DNA of 64,000 nucleotides from the IMG/VR virus record IMGVR_UViG_3300008954_000049, positions 1 to 64,000 of that record; one strand, given 5' to 3'. The DNA comes from a virus. The first letter of the stretch is position 1. Each line of letters starts with the position of its first letter. Made by a program: the position numbers and the translations under genes. Below, piece after piece: positions 8,581 through 16,804 of this stretch. Below the pieces are notes generated by a model. It was given only the letters and a program-made list of their open reading frames with translations, searched no databases and was not told the DNA's origin.

Positions 8581-9219
8581 TTGCTTCAGCCTCTCCCCGA
8601 CGTGACCCGCCTGCGCTCGCAGGCGGACCGGCTCGCTGGTGCCCGTGATGCCGCTGTTCAGCGGGTCGCCGACACCCGCAAGGCCATCAAGGACTTGGAG
8701 GACGAGGCAGAGCTTCTTGCTCTGGTGCAGGGCATCCTGCGCACCCTCATCGACAAGGAGGTCACCGCCGGGGTCGAGGTCGTCGAGAAGCTGATGACCG
8801 AGGGCCTTCAGGCCGTGTTCCACGACCAGAAGCTCTCCGTCGAGTCCGAGGTGAACATCCTCCGGGGCAAGGTCAGCGTGGACCTGGTGACGGTGCAGGA
8901 ACGCCAGGACGGCACCATCATCCGGGGCGTCCCCAACGACGCCTTCGGGGGAGCCGTCGCCACCGTCATGTCGGTGCTCCTGCGCATCATCGTGATGAAG
9001 CGGCGAGGGCTGCGGCCCCTGCTCCTGCTCGACGAGAGCCTGCCCGCGTTCGACGGCAACTACGTCCAGAACATGGGCGAGTTCCTCCAGCTCATCTGCG
9101 AGCGGCTGGACATCGACATCCTGCTGGTCACCCACAATCCGGCCCTGGTGGATGCCTCGAACCGGGCCTACCGCATCGTGCGGACGAAGACAGGGGCGCG
9201 GTTCGAGAGGATGCGATGA
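8581..9219 (+). CDS. SbcC/Rad50-like ATPase, C-terminal half
   Basis: 212 aa with a TTG start right after GGAGG (a GTG at 8602 is also in frame). A short coiled coil (residues 10-75) leads into the C-lobe. The ABC signature is degenerate (NDAFGGAVAT, FGG at 122-124), Walker B is LLLLDE (147-152) with a D-loop, and the H-loop is LLVTHNP. These are precisely the parts missing from the 1946-3043 product. Together they rebuild a minimal SbcC head. The stop overlaps the next ATG. Confidence 0.78.
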   Translation: MLQPLPDVTRLRSQADRLAGARDAAVQRVADTRKAIKDLEDEAELLALVQGILRTLIDKEVTAGVEVVEKLMTEGLQAVFHDQKLSVESEVNILRGKVSVDLVTVQERQDGTIIRGVPNDAFGGAVATVMSVLLRIIVMKRRGLRPLLLLDESLPAFDGNYVQNMGEFLQLICERLDIDILLVTHNPALVDASNRAYRIVRTKTGARFERMR

Positions 9220-9836
9220 GCGGGCTGTGGGACGATGACGACGATCTGGCCTTCCTGTTCGAGGACGACGACCCCAAGCCGCCGGAGAAGCCCCTCGCCT
9301 CGCAGGTGACGGCTCAGACGCCCCCTCCCCTCGGCTTGAACGTCGGCTCGACCTACAGCCACCCCACCGACTTCGACCGGCTCTCCAACAGCCGTCAGCG
9401 GGTGCTCCTGCTGACCCTGGACGGCAAGAAGTACAGCAACGTCCAGATCAACCGCTCGCCCGCCGAGGGTGGTGGGGGCCAGGAGGGCACCCGCCGTCTG
9501 CGCGAACTCCAGGGTGACGTGTGGGGGCCGCTCCGGTACACGAAGGAGCGGGGCGACGGCGGCATCTGGTGGTATCAGCTCGACAGGTCGTCGCTCACCC
9601 AGCGCATCCTCGACAAGGTGTTCCAGAACCGCCCGGACCCCATCGTCTCGGACCTGGCCGTCCGCCGGACGAAGATCAAGAAGCTGGTGGACCAGGCCGA
9701 CAGCGACACCCTCGGCAAGATCGAGGCGGTGCTGAACCTGGACACGGTGGCTGCGGCCTTCTCCGGCATCCCCGTCGAGGCGGTGCAGGACGAACTCGAC
9801 GCCATCGACGGGCTCTTCGACGAGGACGGCGGGTAG
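9216..9836 (+). CDS. Hypothetical protein, possible winged helix
   Basis: 206 aa. It starts with an acidic tract (DDDDDLAFLFEDDD) that could bind the clamp loader or mimic DNA. Residues 60-120 (NSRQRVLLLTLDGKKYSNVQ, then GTRRLREL and WWYQL) have the spacing of a winged-helix domain, but this is only a pattern resemblance. It overlaps the SbcC C-half by 4 nt (ATGA). Its TAG stop is part of a GGGTAGGGT element. The function is unknown. Confidence 0.6.
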   Translation: MSGLWDDDDDLAFLFEDDDPKPPEKPLASQVTAQTPPPLGLNVGSTYSHPTDFDRLSNSRQRVLLLTLDGKKYSNVQINRSPAEGGGGQEGTRRLRELQGDVWGPLRYTKERGDGGIWWYQLDRSSLTQRILDKVFQNRPDPIVSDLAVRRTKIKKLVDQADSDTLGKIEAVLNLDTVAAAFSGIPVEAVQDELDAIDGLFDEDGG

Positions 9837-9839
9837 GGT
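9831..9839 (+). promoter_or_regulatory. GGGTAGGGT -10-like element
   Basis: The TAG stop codon of the preceding gene is the TAG of TAGGGT. The box ends 27 nt before the start at 9866. Third copy of the 9-mer in the window. Confidence 0.4.
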
Positions 9840-9865
9840 GACGGGCCACAGAGGATAGGAAGGCC

Positions 9866-10354
9866 ATGCGGTCACAGAGCCAGATCCGACATCAGCTCAA
9901 GCAGGTGACCTACCGGCACCTCCAGAAGCGGCTGCGTGCGCTGTTCAAGCAGCGCCCGGACACCTGCTGCCACAACCGGGAGTGGGAGCTGGCGGACGGC
10001 GTGTGCGTCAACCTCTGCGGGGTCCTCAACGCCTCCGGTCAGTCCCGCATGGTCCCCTGCGACTCCCGGCTCCCCGGCTGCGACGACATGGCCCGCGAGT
10101 GCCCCCTGTGGGAGCCGCTCAAGACCAAGGCCCAGGTGAAGTCGGAGTTCCACGCCATCGTGCAGTCCGGCAACAGGGGCCTCATCGCAGCGAGCTTCCC
10201 CGACGTGGCCGCCTTGATGTGGGTGCTCGACGACCCCGACGAGATGCCCAGCGAGGCCGATGTCGAGGCTGCCCTCGAAGAAGCTGAGGACGACGAGGAC
10301 TCCGAGCCGTCAGGTTGGTGGCCGTCGCTCCGCAAGAAGTTGGGAGGGGGCTGA
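9866..10354 (+). CDS. Cys-rich hypothetical protein
   Basis: 162 aa. The first half has many Cys (TCCHN, VCVNLCGV, PCDSRLPGCDD, ECPLW), suggesting a metal site, and a basic N-terminal helix. The C-terminal third is acidic and helical. No family is recognised. It precedes the gene at 10354 with a TGATG overlap and follows a -10-like box, so it probably heads the unit that leads to the primase-like gene. Confidence 0.6.
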   Translation: MRSQSQIRHQLKQVTYRHLQKRLRALFKQRPDTCCHNREWELADGVCVNLCGVLNASGQSRMVPCDSRLPGCDDMARECPLWEPLKTKAQVKSEFHAIVQSGNRGLIAASFPDVAALMWVLDDPDEMPSEADVEAALEEAEDDEDSEPSGWWPSLRKKLGGG

Positions 10355-11043
10355 TGAGCCACCTGCTGTTGTTCCAGCGACTCGCCTCGCAGGCCATGAA
10401 GCGGCGGGGCACCGTCCCGCTGATGCTGGAGTTCACCGTCGCAGAGGAGACGGCCCCGTACCTGGTGTCGTCCTCGTCCTCGGTCATGTGGATCAACGAG
10501 GCCCACCCCGGACCCGTCGTGAAGGCCGCCGTGCGGAACATGACGGTGGGGGCGTTCTTCGCCGAGATCGTCGAGGCCGTGGAGGCGATGGGTCGGCAGC
10601 AGCAGTGGGGCAACTCCCACCCGCTGACCATCGAGGGGCTGCGGGAGGCCATCGCGCACGTCGAGTTCTACGAGCTGGGGCCGTTGGAGCTGCTGACCCC
10701 CCGAGCCCACCAGGCGACCGAGGTGGCACTGCTCGACCCCACCGATGAAGGGGAGGGGGTCGAGGAGGACGGCCAGCGGGTAGAGCCAGTGGACCTGATG
10801 CCGCCTGAGCTTCGCCCGCTCATCGAAAGCACTGGCCTCCCGTTCCGGCCTTCTTCGTGGGTGCCGGACGACACGATCATCGTGGTGCCGAAGGACCGTT
10901 CCTTCGTCGGGCTGGTGGTGCAGGTGACGACGAAGCAGTACGCGGGGGTGGTCCACAACGCCGCACGCGGCATCGCCATCGCCCGAGGACCCGCCCCCGA
11001 TGACCTGGCTGACGAACCACCTGCCGAACCTCCCGCTGGCTGA
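10354..11043 (+). CDS. Hypothetical protein upstream of primase
   Basis: 229 aa, not recognised. It is mostly helical at the N-terminus with a Pro/Glu-rich tail (DDLADEPPAEPPAG). The start at 10354 is taken because it overlaps the previous stop and has GGGAGGGGG upstream; an earlier in-frame start exists. It overlaps the primase-like gene by 44 nt, implying tight coupling with DNA replication. Confidence 0.6.
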   Translation: MSHLLLFQRLASQAMKRRGTVPLMLEFTVAEETAPYLVSSSSSVMWINEAHPGPVVKAAVRNMTVGAFFAEIVEAVEAMGRQQQWGNSHPLTIEGLREAIAHVEFYELGPLELLTPRAHQATEVALLDPTDEGEGVEEDGQRVEPVDLMPPELRPLIESTGLPFRPSSWVPDDTIIVVPKDRSFVGLVVQVTTKQYAGVVHNAARGIAIARGPAPDDLADEPPAEPPAG

Positions 11044-11722
11044 AGCCCACGAGGGGTACTTCCTCGGCCGGGGAGCCTCGGAGGAGTCCATCGCCCGGCA
11101 CGGGATCAAGACCTGGCAGGTGTTGTCGGAGCCCTCCCCCGACCCGACGTTCCGCGAGCGGTACTCGTCCCTGGAGTACGGCGGCAAGGGCGTCGGCGAG
11201 CACCTGGAAGGCTGGGCCGTCTGGCCGCTGTTCAGTGCCCGAGGCCGCATCCTCGGGTTCGAGGGCCGCCGCCTCCCCGAGAAGAAGGTCACCCGCTACC
11301 TGCTGCCCGAGGCCGGGTGGCACCCTCTCTGGCTCGGCCTGACCCCGGAGACGATGCAGCGCATCTGGGACGGGGCGGACGTGTGGATCGTCGAGGGGTT
11401 CTTCGACCTCTTCGCGATGGAGTGGGTCATCCCCGAGAGCGACGTGGTGCTCGCCAGCCTGCGGGCGAAGCTCACCGACAAGCACGTCGAGTTCCTCCGC
11501 CGCTTCTGCCGAGGGTGGGTGCGGATGGTGTACGACAACGACGAGGCGGGGCAGCATGGCACCCACGGGTTCATCGACGACAACGGCAAGGAGCGGTGGG
11601 GAGCCCTGAAGCGCCTTGAGCGGGTAGATGTGAAAGCGGTGAGCATTCGCTACCGGGGCAAGGACCCCGGCGAAATCTGGAACCAGGGAGGCGTCGCAGG
11701 AGTGCGGCGGGCCTTCCAGTAG
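11000..11722 (+). CDS. DnaG-type TOPRIM primase core
   Basis: 240 aa. WPLFSARGRILGFEGRRL matches the DnaG strand before TOPRIM. The TOPRIM glutamate is E132 in WIVEGFFD, and the metal aspartates lie in MVYDNDEAG. GKDPGEIW resembles the DnaG KDPDE motif. The N-terminal zinc finger and C-terminal helicase-binding domain of full DnaG are absent, so this is a core only. It may prime lagging-strand synthesis, with template recognition supplied by another protein such as the Cys-rich one at 9866; that pairing is only a suggestion. Confidence 0.75.
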   Translation: MTWLTNHLPNLPLAEAHEGYFLGRGASEESIARHGIKTWQVLSEPSPDPTFRERYSSLEYGGKGVGEHLEGWAVWPLFSARGRILGFEGRRLPEKKVTRYLLPEAGWHPLWLGLTPETMQRIWDGADVWIVEGFFDLFAMEWVIPESDVVLASLRAKLTDKHVEFLRRFCRGWVRMVYDNDEAGQHGTHGFIDDNGKERWGALKRLERVDVKAVSIRYRGKDPGEIWNQGGVAGVRRAFQ

Positions 11723-11734
11723 AAGGAGCACGAG

Positions 11735-12205
11735 ATGTCCGATGGACCCTGGAAGGCTGGCGGCGAGGTCTACAAGCTGATGGAGACCCTGATCGCCAAC
11801 AACGCGAACCTCTCCGATCTCGCCCTCGTGGACGACGAGATCCTCATCGTCTTCAAGGAGAAGGGGACGGTGAACGGGGAGCAGGTCATCGCCGGGAAGA
11901 CGAGCAAGGCCAACGCCCTTCTCGGCGTCGTGGACGGCGAGAAGGACTGGAAGTTCGTCATCACCCTCGCCGCCGACCAGTGGCAGGCGATGGGGGCCTC
12001 GGAGCAGGAGGCCCTGCTGTTCCACCATCTCTGCGCCTGCCGGGTGGAGGAGAACCCCGAGTCCGGCAAGACGAAGTGCTCGGTCCGCCTGCCGGACGTG
12101 AGCTTCTTCCGCGAGGAGGTCGAGAACTACGGCTTCTGGCGGACGAGCGGCTCCACGCCCGAGCCCAACCTGATCGAGGAGCTGTTCGGCGAGTCGTCGC
12201 CCTGA
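11735..12205 (+). CDS. Putative phage metallopeptidase-like protein
   Basis: 156 aa. LITLAADQW-type strands followed by EQEALLFHHLCACR resemble the family annotated as phage metallopeptidases, which have a His-rich helix after a W. The usual H-E-L-x-H is changed to HHLCAC here, so zinc binding or catalysis is uncertain. AAGGAG precedes the ATG. It lies between primase and clamp-loader genes. It could be a catalytically altered member with another role. Confidence 0.5.
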   Translation: MSDGPWKAGGEVYKLMETLIANNANLSDLALVDDEILIVFKEKGTVNGEQVIAGKTSKANALLGVVDGEKDWKFVITLAADQWQAMGASEQEALLFHHLCACRVEENPESGKTKCSVRLPDVSFFREEVENYGFWRTSGSTPEPNLIEELFGESSP

Positions 12206-12208
12206 CCT

Positions 12209-12583
12209 ATGTGGGACCTCGACACCATCATCCAGATGAATGCCGAGGCCGCACAGGCGACTCGACGCGATCGGACCCCGCTGCTCCGAGTGGCGGCGGG
12301 GTCCGACTTCGCGTGGCCGCCTGAAGATGCACAGGTGCCGTTCGTCGGGGACGCGAAGACCGACTTCGACCAGCGGCTCTACCGCATCACCACGTTGTTC
12401 GTGGACACCAGCGGCTTCGGGCGAGACGACGAACCGGCTCTGTCGCGGGAGCAGCTCAAGCAGAAGCTCATCGACCTGACCGAGCAGTACGGGCCGGTGC
12501 TGCTCGGGATCACCGAGCACGGACAGTTCCAGGCGTACATCGGCGTGTGGAAGGAGGGCTCTGCCGACCCCTTCACGGGGTAG
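12209..12583 (+). CDS. Hypothetical protein
   Basis: 124 aa, not recognised. The N-terminal helix (IIQMNAEAAQATRRDRTPLLR) is followed by a compact alpha/beta region ending in YIGVWKEG. It begins 3 nt after the previous stop with no clear ribosome site, so translation is probably coupled. It ends 21 nt before dnaX, with a TAGACG -10-like box (12581-12586) overlapping its stop. Confidence 0.55.
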   Translation: MWDLDTIIQMNAEAAQATRRDRTPLLRVAAGSDFAWPPEDAQVPFVGDAKTDFDQRLYRITTLFVDTSGFGRDDEPALSREQLKQKLIDLTEQYGPVLLGITEHGQFQAYIGVWKEGSADPFTG

Positions 12584-12604
12584 ACGGGGCACAGGAGGAC
12601 AGCC

Positions 12605-14020
12605 GTGAGCCTGGACATCAAGTACCGCCCGAAGAACTACGACGACGTGCTCGGGCAGGACGCCAACATCGCCATCTTGCGGCAGTACGTCGCACAGGGC
12701 CGGGGCTTCCGGCAGAGCTACCTGTTCTGCGGCGGCCACGGCTCCGGCAAGACCACCCTCGGCCGCATCCTCGCTCGTGCGCTGCTGTGCGAGGAGCCGC
12801 GAGAGGGGAACCCCTGCAACGAGTGCCAGTCCTGCCTCGGCCTGCTGGCCGACGACTCGTCGGCGGACTTCACCGAGGTCGATGCCGCGACCAACTCCGG
12901 CAAGGCGGACGTGACTGCGATCACCGACGAGATCCAGTACGCCACCATCAGCGGCAAGCGGCGGATCTACCTGTTCGACGAGTCCCACCAGCTCTCGAAG
13001 GACGCCCTGGACGCCCTGCTGAAGCCGCTGGAAGACAACCTGCCCGGCAGCGAGGACAAGCAGCTCACCTGCATCTTCTGTACGACCGAGCCCGAGAAGA
13101 TGCGGGCGACGGTCCTGTCCCGGTGCGCCCCCGCCTTCGTGGTCCAGCCGCAGCCGCCCGACGTGATCGCCACCCGGCTCCAGTTCGTCTGCGAGCAGGA
13201 GGAGATCGAGTTCGAGCCGGACATGCTCACCCTCGTCGCGGAGATCACCGAGTGCCACATCCGCGACGCGCTCAAGGCCATCGAGGGCGTCTCCATGCTC
13301 GGCGGGGTGACGAAGGACAACGTCGCCGCCTACCTGCACCTCGACCTGAACGCCGCCTACATCGACCTGCTGGAGGCCATCGGCTCCGACCTCCCCGCCG
13401 CCTTCGAGGCCGCGAAGAAGATCATGACGCGGGCCTCCCCCGTCTCCTGCTACCGGAAGCTGTCTGAGGCGGCCATGCTGGCCTTCCGGGCCTCCCTCGG
13501 GGAGAAGGTGCCCGGCTACTGGGGCAAGGAGCGCCTGGCGGCCCTGGGGGCCTCCAAGGGGGCTGCCCTGCTCGGGTACGCGAGCCGGTTCGCCTCGCGG
13601 CCTGGCCGCCCGACCCCCTCGATGCTGCTCATGGACATCGGCCACCTGCACCACGTCGGCGGCTCGGTGAGCCAGCCGCAGGCGGTTCTCCAGGTCCAGG
13701 CGGTCGGAGGTGCCGCGCCCCCGGTCCCCCCTACACAGGCGGCGGCCCCGCCGCCGAAGATGCCGAAGGCGGCTGAGTCTTCCGGGTCGATGGCGGTTTC
13801 ACCTACGGTGCGGGAGGGGACGGCCCAGGACGGTACGATCCCCGAGCAGGATCATCTGTGGGTGTCTGCGATGCGTGGACCCGCAGCGGTGAAGCGTGAG
13901 CGTACCGCCAAGGAAACGACCGGGAGTCCCGAATCATCCGCCCTCAAGCCCAACGAGTTCGCCCGGCTTCTCGGCCGAACCCTCACCGACCTGGAGTCCG
14001 GTGATGGGAGATCGCCGTGA
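12605..14020 (+). CDS. dnaX: DnaX (gamma/tau-like) clamp loader ATPase
   Basis: 471 aa, GTG start after AGGAGG. It shows all DnaX marks: YRPKNYDDVLGQ at the N-terminus, Walker A GGHGSGKTT (43-51), the zinc module CNECQSC, Walker B YLFDESHQL, sensor 1 FCTTEPEKM and the arginine finger in VLSRCAP. Past residue 370 is a Pro/Ala-rich linker and short tail, much shorter than bacterial tau. It should load the DnaN-like clamp at 7419. Delta and delta-prime subunits were not found here, so host ones may be used. Confidence 0.9.
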   Translation: MSLDIKYRPKNYDDVLGQDANIAILRQYVAQGRGFRQSYLFCGGHGSGKTTLGRILARALLCEEPREGNPCNECQSCLGLLADDSSADFTEVDAATNSGKADVTAITDEIQYATISGKRRIYLFDESHQLSKDALDALLKPLEDNLPGSEDKQLTCIFCTTEPEKMRATVLSRCAPAFVVQPQPPDVIATRLQFVCEQEEIEFEPDMLTLVAEITECHIRDALKAIEGVSMLGGVTKDNVAAYLHLDLNAAYIDLLEAIGSDLPAAFEAAKKIMTRASPVSCYRKLSEAAMLAFRASLGEKVPGYWGKERLAALGASKGAALLGYASRFASRPGRPTPSMLLMDIGHLHHVGGSVSQPQAVLQVQAVGGAAPPVPPTQAAAPPPKMPKAAESSGSMAVSPTVREGTAQDGTIPEQDHLWVSAMRGPAAVKRERTAKETTGSPESSALKPNEFARLLGRTLTDLESGDGRSP

Positions 14021-14546
14021 CGAGAGGACGTGGGTCACGCTCGAACTGGCTCGCAGCGGGGAGGTCTACGCGGTAGAGGGCACCCTCGCCGCGCACATCC
14101 GCCGGGATCTCCAGGTGGACGAGGACCACGAGGTCTTCGTCCCCGTCGCCCTGTTCCGCAAGAACAACCGAGTCGTCCCGATCCACCTGGTCGAGGGCTA
14201 CGCCTTCGTGGCCTCCGGGCTCGACGACGTGGCGTACTACGCCCTGGAGCGGGAGCCCTACATCAACCAGGTGATGAGCAGCCGGACGGGTCCACACCGG
14301 ATGCGGTGCCTCTCCGTGGTCCCGAACTTCCAGGTCGAGGCCATGCGCGACGAGCTGCGCAGGATGGTCACGGCCGAGGTCCCGCTGCACGCGATGGTGA
14401 ACATCACCCAGGGGGCCTACCGTGGACTCGAAGGGCGGGTGTGCGGCCTGGACGAGGACAACGCCTTCATCCGAATCCGGCTGCGATCCCTGGAGGTTGT
14501 AGCCACCGTTCCCCGCATCTTCATCGAGGAACAAGTGGGGGATTGA
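14004..14546 (+). CDS. NusG/KOW-like transcription factor
   Basis: 180 aa; start chosen at 14004 (GGAG 9 nt upstream), overlapping dnaX by 17 nt. Residues 35-70 look like an NGN domain (EVFVPVALFRKNNRVVPIHL then VEGYAFVASG, cf. the NusG pattern ending in GYVFV). The last 60 residues contain a KOW motif: VNITQGAYRGLEGRVCGLD. It may bind host RNA polymerase and change pausing or termination. Its position just before the sigma-like gene and the long virion operons fits a processive late-antitermination role, which is inference. Confidence 0.7.
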   Translation: MGDRRDERTWVTLELARSGEVYAVEGTLAAHIRRDLQVDEDHEVFVPVALFRKNNRVVPIHLVEGYAFVASGLDDVAYYALEREPYINQVMSSRTGPHRMRCLSVVPNFQVEAMRDELRRMVTAEVPLHAMVNITQGAYRGLEGRVCGLDEDNAFIRIRLRSLEVVATVPRIFIEEQVGD

Positions 14547-14573
14547 TAGACCAACGGGGGGTTTTGGTATAGT
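14543..14573 (+). promoter_or_regulatory. Sigma70-like promoter before the sigma-like gene
   Basis: TTGATA (14543-14548) and TATAGT (14568-14573) are separated by 19 nt, in a locally AT-rich stretch unusual for this genome. The sigma-like gene starts about 50 nt downstream. It overlaps the end of the NusG-like gene. Confidence 0.5.
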
Positions 14574-14623
14574 AAGGGTCTGCTGGTGCTTCTGGATCTG
14601 AGCTTTTGACCTCGTGGAGTAGC

Positions 14624-15226
14624 ATGGCCTGGTCCGGGCATCAGATGATCGACCCCAATGACATCGAGACCCGCTTCTCGAACGAGGACTCGATGTCGCA
14701 CATGGCGTCGGTCTTCACCGAGCCCGACGAGGAGTCCCTGGCGAAGATCGAGCGGGTCCGGGCGTTGCTCGACCAGCTCCCGCCGCGCGAAGCGGACTTC
14801 GTGGACCTGTACTACTTCCGGCACCTGAACCAGACCGACATCGCCAACATCTTCGGCGTCAGCCAGCCCACGGTCTGCTACCGGCTCAAGCGCGCGACCG
14901 ACCGCATCCAGTTCCTCCTCCGCCTCCCCGACATCACGAAGCCCGAGCTGGAGGAGGCCATGACCGGCTTCCTCCCCGACCCGCTCGACGCGAAGATCAT
15001 GGTCCTCATGTGGGAGACGACCTGCCAGAGCGAGGTCGCCAAGCGCCTCGGCGTCACGCAGGGCCTCGTGCGGCACCGCTTCATCCGGGCGGTCAAGCGG
15101 ATGAAGACCCACGACGACCTGGCCGACCTGGCCGCGATGTTCGACACCATCGCCGCGAACCTGAACATCCTCCGCGAGGTCAAGCGCCCGGCCTGGGACG
15201 GCCGGTGGACGCACGTCATCGACTAG
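14624..15226 (+). CDS. Sigma-region-4-like regulator with two HTH motifs
   Basis: 200 aa. LPPREADFVDLYYFRHLNQT followed by DIANIFGVSQPTVCYRLKRA is a clear sigma-70 region 4 / LuxR-type HTH. A second HTH (SEVAKRLGVTQGLVRHRFIRAVKRM) follows about 75 residues later. No region 2 for -10 recognition is evident, so this is either a partial sigma, a -35-type adaptor or a repressor. It has its own TTGATA/TATAGT promoter and lies just before the virion genes, where seven CCTATR-GTAGAR elements begin. Possible starts are 14606 (TTG), 14624 and 14645; 14624 has GGAG upstream. Confidence 0.75.
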   Translation: MAWSGHQMIDPNDIETRFSNEDSMSHMASVFTEPDEESLAKIERVRALLDQLPPREADFVDLYYFRHLNQTDIANIFGVSQPTVCYRLKRATDRIQFLLRLPDITKPELEEAMTGFLPDPLDAKIMVLMWETTCQSEVAKRLGVTQGLVRHRFIRAVKRMKTHDDLADLAAMFDTIAANLNILREVKRPAWDGRWTHVID

Positions 15227-15240
15227 CCGGGCCTCGGCGT

Positions 15241-15270
15241 TAGTTCGCCTATGCCGCCGGTCAGGTAGAG
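15241..15270 (+). promoter_or_regulatory. Two-box late element, copy 1
   Basis: TAGTTCG-CCTATG (box A 15248-15253) and GTAGAG (box B 15265-15270), 17 nt start to start. It precedes the gene at 15290 by 20 nt. It is the first of seven copies with identical box spacing. Confidence 0.6.
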
Positions 15271-15289
15271 CATAGGAGGGCGTCAGCCC

Positions 15290-15601
15290 ATGACCAAGGC
15301 CAGTTCCGACAAGCGGGTGTTGATGACGAAGCGGGTCGCCCAGCGGTGGCTCCGTGCCGTCTCCTTCCCCGAATATCGGATCAGGGTGCTCTACGGCGCG
15401 AAGGAGATCCGCAACATCGCGAACCTCCTGTACTCGTTCCGTGATGGCAAGGTCGCCATGAAGGGGGTTCCCCGAGTGGCCGACCTCGGCATCAAGGCCG
15501 ACTTCGACGGACTGGAACTCTGGTCCCGAGATCACGACGGTTTGAAGGCCCTCGGCGAGTGGTTCGAGAAGCGGGGCTTCGAGACCACCGGAATCTGGTG
15601 A
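15290..15601 (+). CDS. Small hypothetical protein with RVAxRW motif
   Basis: 103 aa with AGGAGGG upstream. The N-terminus contains KRVAQRWLRA, one of a set of R-(V/L)-A-x-R-(Y/W) motifs shared by several proteins of the virion region. The rest is a small alpha/beta protein ending in LKALGEWFEKRGFETTGIW. It is the first gene after the sigma-like regulator and directly follows a two-box late element, so it is probably expressed late and may be a virion or assembly protein. Confidence 0.6.
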   Translation: MTKASSDKRVLMTKRVAQRWLRAVSFPEYRIRVLYGAKEIRNIANLLYSFRDGKVAMKGVPRVADLGIKADFDGLELWSRDHDGLKALGEWFEKRGFETTGIW

Positions 15602-15615
15602 AGGAGCGAGCACAC

Positions 15616-16092
15616 ATGAGCACGATCAAGCAGACCCTCAAGCGCATCGCCTCGGAGGTTCCCGAGACGCGGCCCTTCATCGTCCCCCTCCTGCGGCGGC
15701 ACGCCTCCTGCGCCTGCGGCGACGAGATGCTCGCAGGGGACCTGGACGAGATGTTCGCCGGGCGGCAGTTCAACCCGCACAACCCGAAGACGAACCCGGA
15801 CTACGCCAAGAACGTCAAGGACCCCGGCAAGTGGCTCGGCGACAACAAGGGCAAGGGCAAGTGCTTCTACGAGACGGGCAACGAGGCGGACCGCTGCTAC
15901 GTCACGACGAACGGCGGCCCCGGCGGCCAGAAGAAGCCCGACACCGGCTCCGCCAAGAACAAGTCCGAGTACAACAAGAAGTACATCCAGCAGCGGTGGC
16001 CGGACGGCGTGGACCGCAGCAAGTACAGCTCGCTGGAGGAGTACCAGGCGGAGCGCCTGGCCGAGCTGCGAGCCCTGCGGGCGAGCGCCTGA
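15616..16092 (+). CDS. Hypothetical protein
   Basis: 158 aa, start at 15616 after GAAGGAG. It is Lys/Asn/Gly-rich in the middle (DNKGKGKCFYETGNEADRCY) with a CACGDE motif near residue 37 that might bind metal, and a helical C-terminus. Not recognised. It sits in the late region between a small motif-bearing protein and fibre-like proteins, so it is probably a structural or assembly protein. Confidence 0.55.
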   Translation: MSTIKQTLKRIASEVPETRPFIVPLLRRHASCACGDEMLAGDLDEMFAGRQFNPHNPKTNPDYAKNVKDPGKWLGDNKGKGKCFYETGNEADRCYVTTNGGPGGQKKPDTGSAKNKSEYNKKYIQQRWPDGVDRSKYSSLEEYQAERLAELRALRASA

Positions 16093-16106
16093 GGAGGTAG
16101 CCCGCG

Positions 16107-16796
16107 ATGGCGTTGACCCGCCAGCAGTCCGTCCACACCTACTCGTCCAGCTCGGGCGGGCAGACCTACTACTTCGACGTGGTGGTGGACGCCCAGGGTG
16201 TCGTGAGCGTGCGGAACTTCCGCACGCCGACCGGCGGGATCTGCGATCCGTTCACAGCCATGCCCCAGGCTGTGATGGACGACGTGAAGGAGGCGACCGA
16301 GCTGGTGGCTCTGCTCCAGCAGGAGACCGAGGTGGACAGCGGCAACGTCGTCTTCACCGGCCAGACCACGCAGGCGGTCGTCATCCCCGGCGGGGTGCTG
16401 AACAACACGAACTACCGCGTCGTGTTCACCACCCCGGATGCCACCGTCCTCGAAGCGGCGGCGAAGACCACCACCGGGTTCACGGCTACGGCCGCGACCA
16501 CCTACGGGACCCTCGCTGATCCGAAGACGGTCGGCTACTCGGTGCTGGTCAAGACGGGTCAGACGAGCGACCTCTCCGGGGTCGTCACCATCACGAACGC
16601 GGACGGCGGCTCGCTGGCGGTGGTCTTCACCACACCGCTCTCGACGGCTGCCTACCGCGTCCTGCTGGAGCCTCGCGGGTTCTTCGACGCCCACGTCCCC
16701 ACGGCCCTCAAGCTCAAGACGGGGTTCACCATCGAACTCGGCCACGTCCCCGCAGTCGGGGCGGATGCCGATGTCGGCTACGACGTGTTCGTGTGA
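16107..16796 (+). CDS. Fibre-like structural protein
   Basis: 229 aa, GAGG before the ATG. After an N-terminal beta domain the sequence has two copies of a beta module: YRVVFTTPDATV...KTTTGFTA and YRVLLEPRGFF...KTGFTIELG...DVGYDVFV. The same module closes the next gene product. Such modules occur in head or tail fibre proteins of tailed phages. It is probably a virion surface protein, perhaps for host contact. Confidence 0.65.
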   Translation: MALTRQQSVHTYSSSSGGQTYYFDVVVDAQGVVSVRNFRTPTGGICDPFTAMPQAVMDDVKEATELVALLQQETEVDSGNVVFTGQTTQAVVIPGGVLNNTNYRVVFTTPDATVLEAAAKTTTGFTATAATTYGTLADPKTVGYSVLVKTGQTSDLSGVVTITNADGGSLAVVFTTPLSTAAYRVLLEPRGFFDAHVPTALKLKTGFTIELGHVPAVGADADVGYDVFV

Positions 16797-16804
16797 GGTA
16801 GACG

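Noticed and set aside
12206-12228. Further CCTATG box near 12206
   Set aside because: No GTAGA-like box lies 17 nt downstream and the site covers a gene start in the replication region, so it is likely chance.
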